64,000 nucleotides of DNA from NCBI GenBank assembly GCA_964402995.1, contig CAYOEA010000003.1, forward strand, positions 1 to 64,000. The letters run 5' to 3'. The DNA is from GCA-2686295 sp964402995. Its GTDB lineage: Archaea; Nanobdellota; Nanobdellia; Woesearchaeales; GCA-2686295. Every line of letters begins with the position of its first letter. The first letter of the stretch is position 1. This document shows positions 43,358 through 52,114 of the stretch, one piece after another. The translations under genes were made by a program, and so were the position numbers. The notes beneath the pieces were generated by a model. The model was not told the origin of the DNA. It made no database searches and was given only the letters and a program-made list of their open reading frames with translations.

Positions 43358-44319
43358 ATAAAACAATCTTTGGCGAACAATTATTAAGTATTAATTTAAG
43401 TGAAACAGAACGCGCTCATCTAAAAAATCTTGCGCAAGGATCGGGTATTGATTCAATTGATGATAAATTTAAAGATGCAAAAATTATTCAATCTCAAGCC
43501 AGAAATACTTCTAAAAAAAATTATATTTTTTCTAGAACGGGTCCTAATTTCGTAAATAAAATTTTATTTAACTTTGGAGTTATATCTCCAAAAAACGATT
43601 TAAAAAAAAGACTTTCTGAGCAGTTAAAACTTCGAGATATTGTATCTAAAAAACTTTCAGTTGCAAATAATTATATGGTTGAATTGACTGAAACAGTTTC
43701 TGCAAATAATTCTAGAATTTCTGCTTATTCAAGTCTGGCCATGGATGTTGGTAATACTATTTTCGATTTACAACAATCTTATGATTCAATTCAAGAAAAG
43801 CTTTCTTCAGATACCTCAGCTAATTCATCTAATTTATCATCAAAAGTAAATTCTATTGAACAAAAAATATTTGAAAATCAAAGAGCTGCAAAAGAGTATA
43901 TTCATTCAAGAGATTTATTGGCTGATTATAATGAAGATATGTCAATTTATCTAGATAGTATTAAATCTGGTGTAATTAGGGTTGAAGGTTTTAAGTTCAA
44001 ATTAGATTCTACAATTCAATCAATTAATATTGCTGTTAAATCCGATTATAGCCATGAAGAAATGATTGATACTTTAGAGGATGTTTCTTCTTCTTTACAA
44101 AATGCAGGCAGTCTTTTGAATAATGTTTTAACCAAAAATGTTGGCGAGAATGAAGCTTTATCAAAATTAAATACTGTTACATCTTCAATGTCTAATAAGA
44201 ATCGATCTTTGTATAAAAAGATTGGTTCGTATGGAGATGAAATTCTTTCAAGTGTTGATGAATCTTATCACGATATGATGGGGCAAATAAATATGCAAAG
44301 ACAAAAAGCAGGTAATTGA
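43354..44319 (+). CDS. Coiled-coil protein, second gene of AAA+ module
   Basis: The 321-residue protein is almost wholly helical with long heptad stretches (about residues 85-160 and 165-305), e.g. DLKKRLSEQLKLRDIVSKKL and NSIEQKIFENQRAAKEYIHS. It lacks membrane segments. The layout resembles TelA-like or chemoreceptor-like helical bundles but I cannot assign a family. Its start overlaps the upstream stop; the AAA+ gene follows after 39 nt. Confidence 0.65.
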   Translation: MNKTIFGEQLLSINLSETERAHLKNLAQGSGIDSIDDKFKDAKIIQSQARNTSKKNYIFSRTGPNFVNKILFNFGVISPKNDLKKRLSEQLKLRDIVSKKLSVANNYMVELTETVSANNSRISAYSSLAMDVGNTIFDLQQSYDSIQEKLSSDTSANSSNLSSKVNSIEQKIFENQRAAKEYIHSRDLLADYNEDMSIYLDSIKSGVIRVEGFKFKLDSTIQSINIAVKSDYSHEEMIDTLEDVSSSLQNAGSLLNNVLTKNVGENEALSKLNTVTSSMSNKNRSLYKKIGSYGDEILSSVDESYHDMMGQINMQRQKAGN

Positions 44320-44358
44320 TTTTTTCTTTTTCTTTTATTATTAATGGAGGTATTCTTT

Positions 44359-45735
44359 ATGTCTTATGATGTGTCAATTGACTCTTATATGGTTAAGTCT
44401 CGCAAAGATTCTTTAGTTAGGGACTTATCTGATAAGTATTTTGGTTTAAAGGATTCTTTAGAATCTTATTTTCCTTCAAATTACAAAGTATATCTTAATT
44501 CTTTTGCAGAAAACCTTGTAACTCAAAAACTTTATTTTGAGAAATTAACATCTGAAAAGAAATTGAGTCCTTTATCTTCAGCTTCTAATTCTTTTTTATT
44601 AGCTTATTCTTTTATTCTTTCTAATAATAGGTTTGAGAATATTTCTGTTTCTTCAAAATCAAATATTAATTTTAATTCAAATATTTCTTCTTTTCAAAAA
44701 ATTTTAGTTGATGATTTCAAACAATTTTCTTCTTATAATAATTCTGATTCTTTAGTGTTAAACTATTTTTCATCAATCTCTGCTAAGGCTCATGATTTCT
44801 TAACTTCATCTGATAATTCCGATCTTTACTTATCGCTTATATCTTCGTCTAATAAAAATTTCTCAAATCTTTCAACAGGTTCAATTATTGGAAATAAAGA
44901 ATTTGTATCAACTATTGATGAAACTTTAAAACTTCTTTTTTTATACGACTTACATTCTAAGTCTCACCCTCATATTTTACGCTATGGTGATTTTAATCAA
45001 CGTATTATGGGTTTTGGTTTGCCTGGTTGCGGTAAGTCTCACACTCTTGAAGTTATGATCTCGCAAGCAAAAGACATGTCTAAAAAATATTCTAAACCTT
45101 TAATTGTTAGAGATATTTCAAATTCTCTTAAATCAAAGTATTTTTCTGAGAGTGCAAATAATATTAGTCGTTTATTTTCTCAAGTTTCAAAAGGCGATGC
45201 AATTTATTTTTTAACTGCTGATGATATTGATACAGTAGTTTTTGGCAGGTCTGATAATGAAAGTTCTGAGAATATTTCTGTTCTGGGTGAATTAATTAAT
45301 CAGATTCAAGGTGTTTCTTCAAATAATCTTGGAAATTATATTTTAGTTGCTACAACTAATCGTCCTGATGTTTTAGATGATGCTCTTTTTAGACGTTTTC
45401 AAAAAAAAGTTTTAGTAAATGGTCCTGAAACAATAAAAGATTATTCTGATCTTTTAAAATTAAAACTCAATTCTTATGTTGCTGATGGTTTAGTTAAAAT
45501 AACCAACTGGGATTATTTTGGGAAACAATTTTATAGACAAAAATCTTCAGGTAGTGTTGTTTCTGATTTCGCATCTTCTATTTCAAATATTATTTTAAGT
45601 TCTTCCTTTTCAGAAGAGCTTTATTCTTTATCTGCAGATGTTGTCTCAAAGCGTTTAAAGGATTCATATTCTAAAGTTTCAGAGTCTAAATTAAAACAAT
45701 CTCTTGATACTTTTTTAGAAAATATTAAACAGTAA
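44359..45735 (+). CDS. AAA+ ATPase, third gene of the module
   Basis: ATG 44359 is chosen over 44344 because GGAGGT at 44346-44351 then forms a well-spaced ribosome site. The 458-residue protein has about 215 residues of Ser/Asn-rich helical N-terminal region, then an AAA+ core: Walker A GLPGCGKS at about 220-227, Walker B-like IYFLTADDID (Asp-Asp in place of Asp-Glu), sensor 1 and arginine finger in ATTNRPDVLDDALFRRF. It is probably a remodelling ATPase acting on the coiled-coil and membrane-anchored partners encoded just upstream. Confidence 0.82.
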   Translation: MSYDVSIDSYMVKSRKDSLVRDLSDKYFGLKDSLESYFPSNYKVYLNSFAENLVTQKLYFEKLTSEKKLSPLSSASNSFLLAYSFILSNNRFENISVSSKSNINFNSNISSFQKILVDDFKQFSSYNNSDSLVLNYFSSISAKAHDFLTSSDNSDLYLSLISSSNKNFSNLSTGSIIGNKEFVSTIDETLKLLFLYDLHSKSHPHILRYGDFNQRIMGFGLPGCGKSHTLEVMISQAKDMSKKYSKPLIVRDISNSLKSKYFSESANNISRLFSQVSKGDAIYFLTADDIDTVVFGRSDNESSENISVLGELINQIQGVSSNNLGNYILVATTNRPDVLDDALFRRFQKKVLVNGPETIKDYSDLLKLKLNSYVADGLVKITNWDYFGKQFYRQKSSGSVVSDFASSISNIILSSSFSEELYSLSADVVSKRLKDSYSKVSESKLKQSLDTFLENIKQ

Positions 45736-45788
45736 ACTTTATATAGCATCTTCGCAGATATAATTATAGACTTAGAGGTGTTATATAC

Positions 45789-46493
45789 ATGAAAATTAAT
45801 CTTAGAAAAAAACCACAAAATCCTATTATTATTGAAGGTTTCCCAGGCTTTGGTCTTGTTGGAACTATTGTTACCGAATTTCTTCTTGAGCATTTAAAAT
45901 GTGAACAGATTGGTGAATTCGTTTATGATCAACTTCCTGCTATGGCTGCAATTCACAAAGGAAAACTTGTAAATCCTATGGCTGTTCATTATTCTAAAAA
46001 ACATAACATTGTGATTTTACAAACTATTCTTAATCCTAAGGGTCAAGAGTGGGCTATTGGTAATGCGGTTTTAGAAATGGCTAATTCTTTGAAAGCTAAG
46101 AAGATTATTAGCATCGAAGGTGTTGGTTCTCCAAGAACTCTTGCTGCTACTAAAAAAGAACCTCAAGTTTATTATTATGGTGATGAAAAACTTAGAACTA
46201 AAGTTGGACTAAAACCTATTGATGAAAGTATTATTGTTGGTGTAACTTCAACTATTATGCTTAACGCTAAAAACTCAGTTTGTTTGTTTGCAGAAACTAA
46301 ATCTGCTCTTCCTGATGCGAATGCAGCTTCAAGAGTTATCAAAGCATTAGATAAGTATTTAGGACTTAAAGTTAATCCAAAACCTTTAATCAAACAAGCT
46401 CAAGACTTTGAAGGAAAACTAAAAGGTTTAATTCAGCAATCTACAAAAACAACAACTGAGTCTGATAGAAAATATATGAGTTATCTAGGATAA
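45789..46493 (+). CDS. PAC2-family proteasome assembly chaperone-like protein (second copy)
   Basis: The 234-residue protein has the PAC2 motif NPIIIEGFPGFGLVGTIVTE, IISIEGVGSPRTLA and a C-terminal coiled tail ending YMSYLG. It is shorter than and only distantly similar to the first copy at 38420. GAGGTG precedes the ATG. The stop codon is in the 3' arm of a perfect 8-bp hairpin (46478-46485 with 46489-46496, loop TAG), the best example of a stop-codon hairpin in this window. Confidence 0.88.
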   Translation: MKINLRKKPQNPIIIEGFPGFGLVGTIVTEFLLEHLKCEQIGEFVYDQLPAMAAIHKGKLVNPMAVHYSKKHNIVILQTILNPKGQEWAIGNAVLEMANSLKAKKIISIEGVGSPRTLAATKKEPQVYYYGDEKLRTKVGLKPIDESIIVGVTSTIMLNAKNSVCLFAETKSALPDANAASRVIKALDKYLGLKVNPKPLIKQAQDFEGKLKGLIQQSTKTTTESDRKYMSYLG

Positions 46494-46496
46494 CTC
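46478..46496 (+). terminator. Stop-codon hairpin of the second PAC2 gene
   Basis: GAGTTATC (46478-46485) and GATAACTC (46489-46496) are perfectly complementary, with a 3-nt TAG loop; the TAA stop (46491-46493) lies in the 3' arm. A T-rich run follows, so it probably terminates transcription or protects the mRNA end. Confidence 0.6.
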
Positions 46497-46549
46497 TATT
46501 ATTCTTTTTTTTATCTTTTTTTTTAAATTAAAAAATTCTAAAAAATAAA

Positions 46550-47206
46550 TTAAAAGTTTGCAGCCAATCTGATTCCTGCTCTTTGTTTGCTAACGTATGT
46601 TTCTAACCAAAACTGATGGTTCTTCGTAATATCATATCTCGCAATTGCTTGTAGTTGAGGTTTTTTCCCTTGTTCAACTGTGATTGATCCTCCTCCTCTA
46701 ATTCTATCATTGCCATAGCCTATTGTTGCAGATGCTTTTGTGTGTGTATTTTTGTTTTTACAATTTACGTTGAACATTGCTTCTACATCTACACTTATTT
46801 TTCCAGCGTTTAGAGTTGCATATACTTGTGAACTTATATCGTTCAAATATCCTGTTTTATCTTTAAATGCGCCAATTGCAGCAACACCATATAATTCTTT
46901 ACCGAACATTTTCTGTTTCATTATTCCAAGGTTTATTCCTTTCATATCAACCCCTTCTTTTGAAACTCCCATTGGCAATGCAACTAATAATTTAGTATTA
47001 GTTCCTATGCTGGGAAATGCTTTTGCAATGTATGTTCCGTTTATTTTACCTGTCTGTCTGTCTATGTTTAGATAGTGATCTAATTGAGTTAATCTTGGCC
47101 CAGGTTGACCATTAAAGAAATCTCCTTGTGCAATCACATCAATTGATCCACTTACCATTATTGTTGCGGCTGCTCCTATGATTATATTTTTGGTAATTTT
47201 GTTCAT
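46550..47206 (-). CDS. Secreted beta-rich protein, barrel-like pattern
   Basis: The 218-residue protein has a signal peptide (MNKITKNIIIGAAATIMVSG, ending near VIAQ) and then alternating hydrophobic/polar strands with turns, including GKISVDVEAMFNV, ASATIGYGNDRIRGGGSITV and LQAIARYDITKNHQFWLETY, and ends in AANF. The terminal Phe and strand pattern resemble bacterial outer-membrane barrel proteins. In an archaeon this is unexpected and may reflect transfer; it could equally be a soluble beta protein. Confidence 0.6.
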   Translation of the reverse strand: MNKITKNIIIGAAATIMVSGSIDVIAQGDFFNGQPGPRLTQLDHYLNIDRQTGKINGTYIAKAFPSIGTNTKLLVALPMGVSKEGVDMKGINLGIMKQKMFGKELYGVAAIGAFKDKTGYLNDISSQVYATLNAGKISVDVEAMFNVNCKNKNTHTKASATIGYGNDRIRGGGSITVEQGKKPQLQAIARYDITKNHQFWLETYVSKQRAGIRLAANF

Positions 47207-47358
47207 TTTATTTTCACCTTCTTTTTATTTTTGTAGCTCTCGCTAAATCTTATTTTATTCTCAATCAATAATGATTGTTTTAAGTTGTTTTGAGCTTAAT
47301 ATGTGCGTTTATCTATTTGTTATCACTAGAAAAGAGTAATTACTATTTAAATGTTGGG

Positions 47359-47374
47359 GGTGGTGGGTACCACC
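47359..47374. promoter_or_regulatory. GGTGGT-GGGT-ACCACC palindrome upstream of TrmB gene
   Basis: This GC-rich inverted repeat (perfect 6-bp arms) stands out in AT-rich DNA and lies between two TATA-like elements (TATTTAAAT 47344-47352 and 47389-47396) upstream of the TrmB-type gene. It is a candidate binding site for that regulator. Upstream, 47207-47340 shows nothing coding. Confidence 0.5.
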
Positions 47375-47397
47375 TCAATTGGATAATTATTTAAATC

Positions 47398-48174
47398 ATG
47401 AGTTATACTATTATGTTTATGCATGAAGAAACTTTAATGGGGCTAGGTTTAAGTTTGAATGAAGCAAGAGTTTATGAATCCATGCTTTCTTTAGGTGAAG
47501 TTAATGTCAATACTATTTCTATTAAATCAAAAGTTCATAGACGAAATGTTTATGATTCTTTAAATAAACTAATGGAGCGTGGCTTAGTAACTCAATTTGT
47601 CTTAGCCGGTGAAAAGAACTTTTGTGCTACTGATCCCAGAAGATTAACTACTATTCTAAAAGATAAACAAGATAAATTAGATAATACTTTACTTGATCTA
47701 ACAAAAAAGTTCCTTGGAATAAAGCAAGAAGAGCAAGCATTAATTTATCGTGGAATTCAAGGATATAAAAACTATTTGCAAGATATATTGGATGTGAAAG
47801 AAGACATTTTTGCGATAGGTGCAAAAGGTGGGTGGTATGATCCGCGATTAGAAACTTACCGACTAAGATTCTATAAAGAATTAAAACGACTTAAACTAAA
47901 TGCTTATCATTTATTTGATCATGAAATGAGGGACCATGTAAAAAAAGATGTTGTTAGTCCTGTAAAAGAACATTTGAGTCAATCAAGATTTTTACCGCCA
48001 GAAGCATCAACTAATTCTGCGATAGATTTCTTTGGAGATAGAATAGTCATGTACACTGGATTAGATGTTCATCATGTTGACGATAACGTTGTAGTTTTTG
48101 TTTTAATAAGCAAACAACTTGCAGAGAGTATGAGAAAATGGTTCTGGGTAATGTGGAGCGCTTGCAAAGAATAA
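47398..48174 (+). CDS. TrmB-like transcriptional regulator
   Basis: The 258-residue protein has an N-terminal winged helix (LGLSLNEARVYESMLSLGEV, IKSKVHRRNVYDSLNKLMER) typical of TrmB, a coiled coil, then a ligand-sensing domain with ALIYRGIQGYKNYLQDIL and IDFFGDRIVMYTG. Such regulators respond to sugars or other metabolites. The start may be ATG 47419 rather than 47398, because a TATA-like TATTTAAAT at 47389-47397 would give a leaderless transcript there. Confidence 0.85.
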   Translation: MSYTIMFMHEETLMGLGLSLNEARVYESMLSLGEVNVNTISIKSKVHRRNVYDSLNKLMERGLVTQFVLAGEKNFCATDPRRLTTILKDKQDKLDNTLLDLTKKFLGIKQEEQALIYRGIQGYKNYLQDILDVKEDIFAIGAKGGWYDPRLETYRLRFYKELKRLKLNAYHLFDHEMRDHVKKDVVSPVKEHLSQSRFLPPEASTNSAIDFFGDRIVMYTGLDVHHVDDNVVVFVLISKQLAESMRKWFWVMWSACKE

Positions 48175-48219
48175 TTATTGATCTAAATGTTCAATTATGT
48201 TCATAGTTTTATTCTCTCT

Positions 48220-49497
48220 TCAAAAAAACTTTCCCAAATCTTTTTGTTTTGGTTTTGCTCTTATTATTCTTTTCTTTTCTTTTGCTTCTTTTGGATTTAA
48301 TGATTCTACTTCAAGTTCTCCATATACTCCATCATATCCTGGATTCACTTTTAGTTTTCCTTGTCTATTTTTAATTATTAGTTCTGCAATTTTTGGGTGT
48401 ACTTCTTCTGAAAGCCTTTCCTGGCTTGTCTTTAAAAGTATGTCATATTCTGATCCGAATCTTTTTCTTAGTTTATCATAATCTGTCCATACTGCTTTTG
48501 TACTCATGGCTTTTCCTTTCATTGCAGATATAATTTCTGAAAGAGGCAACATTGAATAATATGGTTTTGCATTTTTTAGTTTATATCCTTGGGGTCTGTC
48601 TGCGAGTTCTTCAACTCTATGTGCAACTCCTAGTGTTAGTTCTTTTCTACATTCAGGACAGAAATTCTTCATTTTAATTGATTGCGCAGGACTAGTCATT
48701 ATATTGCAATTTCTATGTCCATCAAAATGATATTTTCCATACGCAGGATCTACTTCTATTGTTCCAGAAAGTCCATTTCCGGTTCTTATTGCTTTTAGTA
48801 GATTTTTATAATTAAATTTTTTTAAATCAAAAATTGTTGCTTCTCTTCCAATTCTCCAAGGCCAAAAACTGTGCGAATCTGAAAATGATACTATTTGTTT
48901 TTTGTCTAATTGCGATAGTCTCCAATTCATTGCAGGATCACTTGATATTCCAGTTTCAATTGCATGAACATGCTTTTCTTGATCTTTAAAACATTCTTTC
49001 ATAGAATCAAATCCACTTTTTGATCCAAACATTCCAAACCAAGGAGTCCATATATGTGCTGGTATTACTTCTATGTCTTTAGATATTTTTCTAAGTTCAT
49101 ATACAAACATATCTGATGGAATTTTAAAGATTGGTCTGCCATCATAATCAATTCTTCCATGTGTTAGTAAGTATTCTGTAATTTGTGAAACAACTTCTAA
49201 ATTTGGCGCTAGAATTACATGATGTACTCGCCTGCCTTTATCTTCATCTGTGTAAATTAATGATATTTCTGTTTGTAATGCAAATGGGAAGTTAGTCTTT
49301 GTTCTTAAGATTCCACTTTCATCTTCGCTTAAATGTTTCTTTATTTCTTTTGACCATTTTGGATGTGTAAAATCTCCCGTTCCCAGGAGTCCAAGACCCT
49401 TGATTCTGGCCCACTTCTCAAGGTTTGCTATATCTAATGCTGTCGAGCACGCACGCGAGTATTTAGAATGAATATGGAGGTCTGCTATTATGTTCAT
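48220..49497 (-). CDS. Endonuclease Q-like PHP-domain DNA repair nuclease
   Basis: The 425-residue protein has a PHP domain: IADLHIHSKYSRACST, GTGDFTHPKW, VIPAHIWTPWFG and VSFSDSHSFWPWRIG, then a Cys-containing zinc region (CPECRKELTLG) and a helical C-terminus, as in archaeal EndoQ, which cuts 5' to deaminated bases. It ends QKDLGKFF, a good PIP-box for PCNA binding. A TATA box near 49515-49525 (minus strand) suggests a leaderless message. Confidence 0.88.
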   Translation of the reverse strand: MNIIADLHIHSKYSRACSTALDIANLEKWARIKGLGLLGTGDFTHPKWSKEIKKHLSEDESGILRTKTNFPFALQTEISLIYTDEDKGRRVHHVILAPNLEVVSQITEYLLTHGRIDYDGRPIFKIPSDMFVYELRKISKDIEVIPAHIWTPWFGMFGSKSGFDSMKECFKDQEKHVHAIETGISSDPAMNWRLSQLDKKQIVSFSDSHSFWPWRIGREATIFDLKKFNYKNLLKAIRTGNGLSGTIEVDPAYGKYHFDGHRNCNIMTSPAQSIKMKNFCPECRKELTLGVAHRVEELADRPQGYKLKNAKPYYSMLPLSEIISAMKGKAMSTKAVWTDYDKLRKRFGSEYDILLKTSQERLSEEVHPKIAELIIKNRQGKLKVNPGYDGVYGELEVESLNPKEAKEKKRIIRAKPKQKDLGKFF

Positions 49498-49595
49498 AAA
49501 TCATGTTTTGAAGTCTTACATTTATATAGTTTTTCAGATTGATACTAATTTTTTTTATCGAAATCTTTTTATTATTCTTGCTTTTTATTTTCTCT

Positions 49596-50138
49596 ATGCA
49601 TGAAATAGAAGTTAAAATTCTTGAAATAAATAAAGATGAAGTCATTTCTAAACTTGAAAGTTTAGGTGCTAAGAAAATATTTGAAGGTATTGTGGCTGGT
49701 GGTGCTCTTGACTTTCCAGATAAACGTATAGTAAAGAAAGATGAACTTTTAAGATTACGTCGTGAGAATAGTGTTATAAAACTTGTTTATAAAGAAAAAA
49801 GTCCGATTGAAGGTGTTAGTTCTTGTAATGAGTTTGAAGTTGAAGTTTCTGATTTTGATAAAACTCTAAAAATATTTAATTTAATCGGGGTTGATTTTAT
49901 TGCTAAGAATTCTAAGCTTAGAACTTCTTATACTCTTGATGGTGTAAGATTTGAGATTGATGAAATACAAGGTGATGACCCTTATATTCCCACATTCTTA
50001 GAATTGGAAGTTGATGGTGATGTAGATAAAATATTTGTTTATGCTGAAAAATTAGGTTTTAAAAAAGAAGATTGTTTAGATTGGCACGGTTGGAAATTAA
50101 AAGAACATTATTTAGCAAATCCACATTCAAAGAAGTAA
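49596..50138 (+). CDS. CYTH-domain (class IV adenylyl cyclase/ThTPase-like) protein
   Basis: ATG 49596 begins MHEIEVKILEINKDEVISKL with the ExExK motif; the earlier ATG adds only a hydrophobic run. The 180-residue protein has the conserved strands LRLRRENSVIKLVYKEKS and FLELEVDGD, ending with CLDWHGWKL. CYTH enzymes act on triphosphates such as ATP, thiamine triphosphate or inorganic triphosphate. It converges with the HD gene and overlaps its end by 12 nt. Confidence 0.85.
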   Translation: MHEIEVKILEINKDEVISKLESLGAKKIFEGIVAGGALDFPDKRIVKKDELLRLRRENSVIKLVYKEKSPIEGVSSCNEFEVEVSDFDKTLKIFNLIGVDFIAKNSKLRTSYTLDGVRFEIDEIQGDDPYIPTFLELEVDGDVDKIFVYAEKLGFKKEDCLDWHGWKLKEHYLANPHSKK

Positions 50139-50663
50139 TTTTAAATATTCAATTCTGGTTTTTGCTTTTGGAATTTCGCTTTCTATTTGTACTTTTGCAA
50201 GTAATTTATCATATTTTTCTATCATTTTTTCTTTGGTCTTTGCTTTTCGTCTATTTGCTTGCCATTCATCATCAAACAAGACTGCCATTGCATCTGCTGT
50301 TCTTATTATAACAACTTCTAATTTATCTTTTTGACCTCTGCATTTTAAGCCATGTTTTGCAACACATTCTACAATTAGTTTTTTTCTTTTTTCTTCTAAA
50401 TCTTTATCTTCCAAAAACTTTGCAACAATTTTTGAACCAAGTTCTTGATGATTTTCTTTGTCAATATTTTTTGCAACATCATGTGTTTCTGCAACAATTT
50501 CTAAAACTAGTAAATCTGCATTTTCATGTTTTCCAATCTCTAAAGCAAACTTTTTTACCAAACTTACATGAGTTCTTAGAAACTTTCCTTGTTTATTGTC
50601 TGTATTAGTTTCTATTTTATAATATGGTTCTGCAAACTTTTCTGCTTCTAGAATTAGGTTCAT
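50127..50663 (-). CDS. HD-domain phosphohydrolase
   Basis: The 178-residue protein has an HD metal site: His32 region RTHVSLV, HD in VAETHDVAKN, and a later His/Asp segment (CVAKHGLKCRG, IIRTADAMAVLF). Such enzymes remove phosphates from nucleotides or nucleic acid. Substrate unknown. It overlaps the convergent CYTH gene, a compact arrangement. Confidence 0.82.
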   Translation of the reverse strand: MNLILEAEKFAEPYYKIETNTDNKQGKFLRTHVSLVKKFALEIGKHENADLLVLEIVAETHDVAKNIDKENHQELGSKIVAKFLEDKDLEEKRKKLIVECVAKHGLKCRGQKDKLEVVIIRTADAMAVLFDDEWQANRRKAKTKEKMIEKYDKLLAKVQIESEIPKAKTRIEYLKLLL

Positions 50664-50871
50664 ATTATTTATAATAAAAAAGAAATTTAAAAATCTTTTT
50701 ATGTTAATGAGTTTATTATTTTTAGACCTATGTATAAATTATGCGTCTATTTCGTGTTTCTTTTTTTGTTCTAGACAGTCCGAATATAATTATTCCATTA
50801 ATTGGATAATTTTGTGCTTATTTAAAAGTATTTTTGCAAACCTTTTTAAGTCTCTTTTCACCTCTTTATTT

Positions 50872-51555
50872 ATGGCATCTAATCCTATATTCATCAAAGA
50901 TAACGAAGTTTATTCTAAGTCTGATTTCATTGTTCCTGCAAGTCACGCAGAAGATATCGAATCTATCATGATTCCAAGTGGTATTATTTCTAATCGTATT
51001 GAAAAAATGGCTTTTGATATTCATGAAGATTATCATAATAAAGATCTTGTTTTTCTTTGTGTTCTTCAAGGTGCAAGGAGTTTTTTTGATGATTTAACTA
51101 AATTTTATGATCGTTTTCAAAGGGAAGAAAAAAATTCTATTCCTTTCTTATCTAACGATATTGCTGTTAGTAGTTATGAAGGTACTAAAAGTACTGGGAA
51201 GATTAAAATTATAGCTCATAATAGTTTAGATAATATTCGAGGACGAGATGTTGTGGTTGTAGAAGATATTGTTGATTCTGCTAGAACTATGCTTGGATAT
51301 ACTGATGAAGCAGGTGTTAAATATGAAGGTTTACTTGATCATTTAACAGACAATTATAATCCTAAATCTGTTAGCGTTGCATCTTTAGTTTCTAAACGAA
51401 CTAATTTGAATATAACTGGATATATGCCTGATTATGCTGGATTCTCAATCCCTAACAAATTCATTGTTGGTTGTGGAATGGATTATAATGAGCAACTTAG
51501 AAAACTTCCACATATTTGTATTATTAGTCCATTAGGTATTGAGAAATATAAATAA
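50872..51555 (+). CDS. hpt: Hypoxanthine-guanine phosphoribosyltransferase
   Basis: ATG 50872 starts MASNPIFIKDNEVYSKSDFI; the longer frame to 50701 encodes only low-complexity hydrophobic residues upstream of a plausible TATA at about 50843. The 227-residue protein has the PRPP site VVVVEDIVDSARTM and the FLCVLQGARSFFDDL strand, closer to HGPRT than to adenine PRT. It salvages purine bases to IMP or GMP using PRPP. The gap 50664-50870 shows nothing coding. Confidence 0.85.
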   Translation: MASNPIFIKDNEVYSKSDFIVPASHAEDIESIMIPSGIISNRIEKMAFDIHEDYHNKDLVFLCVLQGARSFFDDLTKFYDRFQREEKNSIPFLSNDIAVSSYEGTKSTGKIKIIAHNSLDNIRGRDVVVVEDIVDSARTMLGYTDEAGVKYEGLLDHLTDNYNPKSVSVASLVSKRTNLNITGYMPDYAGFSIPNKFIVGCGMDYNEQLRKLPHICIISPLGIEKYK

Positions 51556-51582
51556 GTTGTCGCATAAATAATTATTTTATTT

Positions 51583-52008
51583 TTAATGTAATTTTTTCTT
51601 TACAAGTCCTATTAAAAAGAATGATGTTAATCCTACTAACAGCATTACCCATAAAATAACTGTGTTTTCTGTATGTGTTAGTCTCATGTGTTTTGCTGCA
51701 ATTAATCCACCACCCACTACAATTAAGATCATAGAAATTAACTTGTTAATCATTAATTTGTCTTTTATTCTTATTTCATGATATCCAAACCAACTTAAAA
51801 TTGTTGCAAGCACTGTTCCAATTAAGATTACTTTTCCAGCTAAAGAATTTATGAATATTAAAACTACTACGCCTACAAATAACATTATTGGTATAATTAA
51901 TTTTATTCTATGTAGAATTTTTTTAGGATTGTTGTGTGGGTCATGAAAAATGTTTTCAATTCCTTCTGCTTCAACTAATTTATCCCAAAAGTTTTTTTTA
52001 ATAGCCAT
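51583..52008 (-). CDS. Small integral membrane protein
   Basis: The 141-residue protein has a soluble 30-residue N-terminus and four hydrophobic helices (about 37-53, 57-72, 85-101 and 113-135). It ends in a Lys-rich tail, positive inside. I do not recognise a family. Confidence 0.65.
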   Translation of the reverse strand: MAIKKNFWDKLVEAEGIENIFHDPHNNPKKILHRIKLIIPIMLFVGVVVLIFINSLAGKVILIGTVLATILSWFGYHEIRIKDKLMINKLISMILIVVGGGLIAAKHMRLTHTENTVILWVMLLVGLTSFFLIGLVKKKLH

Positions 52009-52114
52009 ATAAAGTATATTTTAGAATTTTACTATTTAAAGTTTTTGTTTACTCATTATTATTTCTTTTATCCAAGATTCCCAAGAACATTTATAAAAAA
52101 ATCCATACTATTCA

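Noticed and set aside
50701..50871. N-terminal extension of the HGPRT gene
   Set aside because: Hydrophobic and low in complexity, upstream of the likely promoter, and without similarity to HGPRT.
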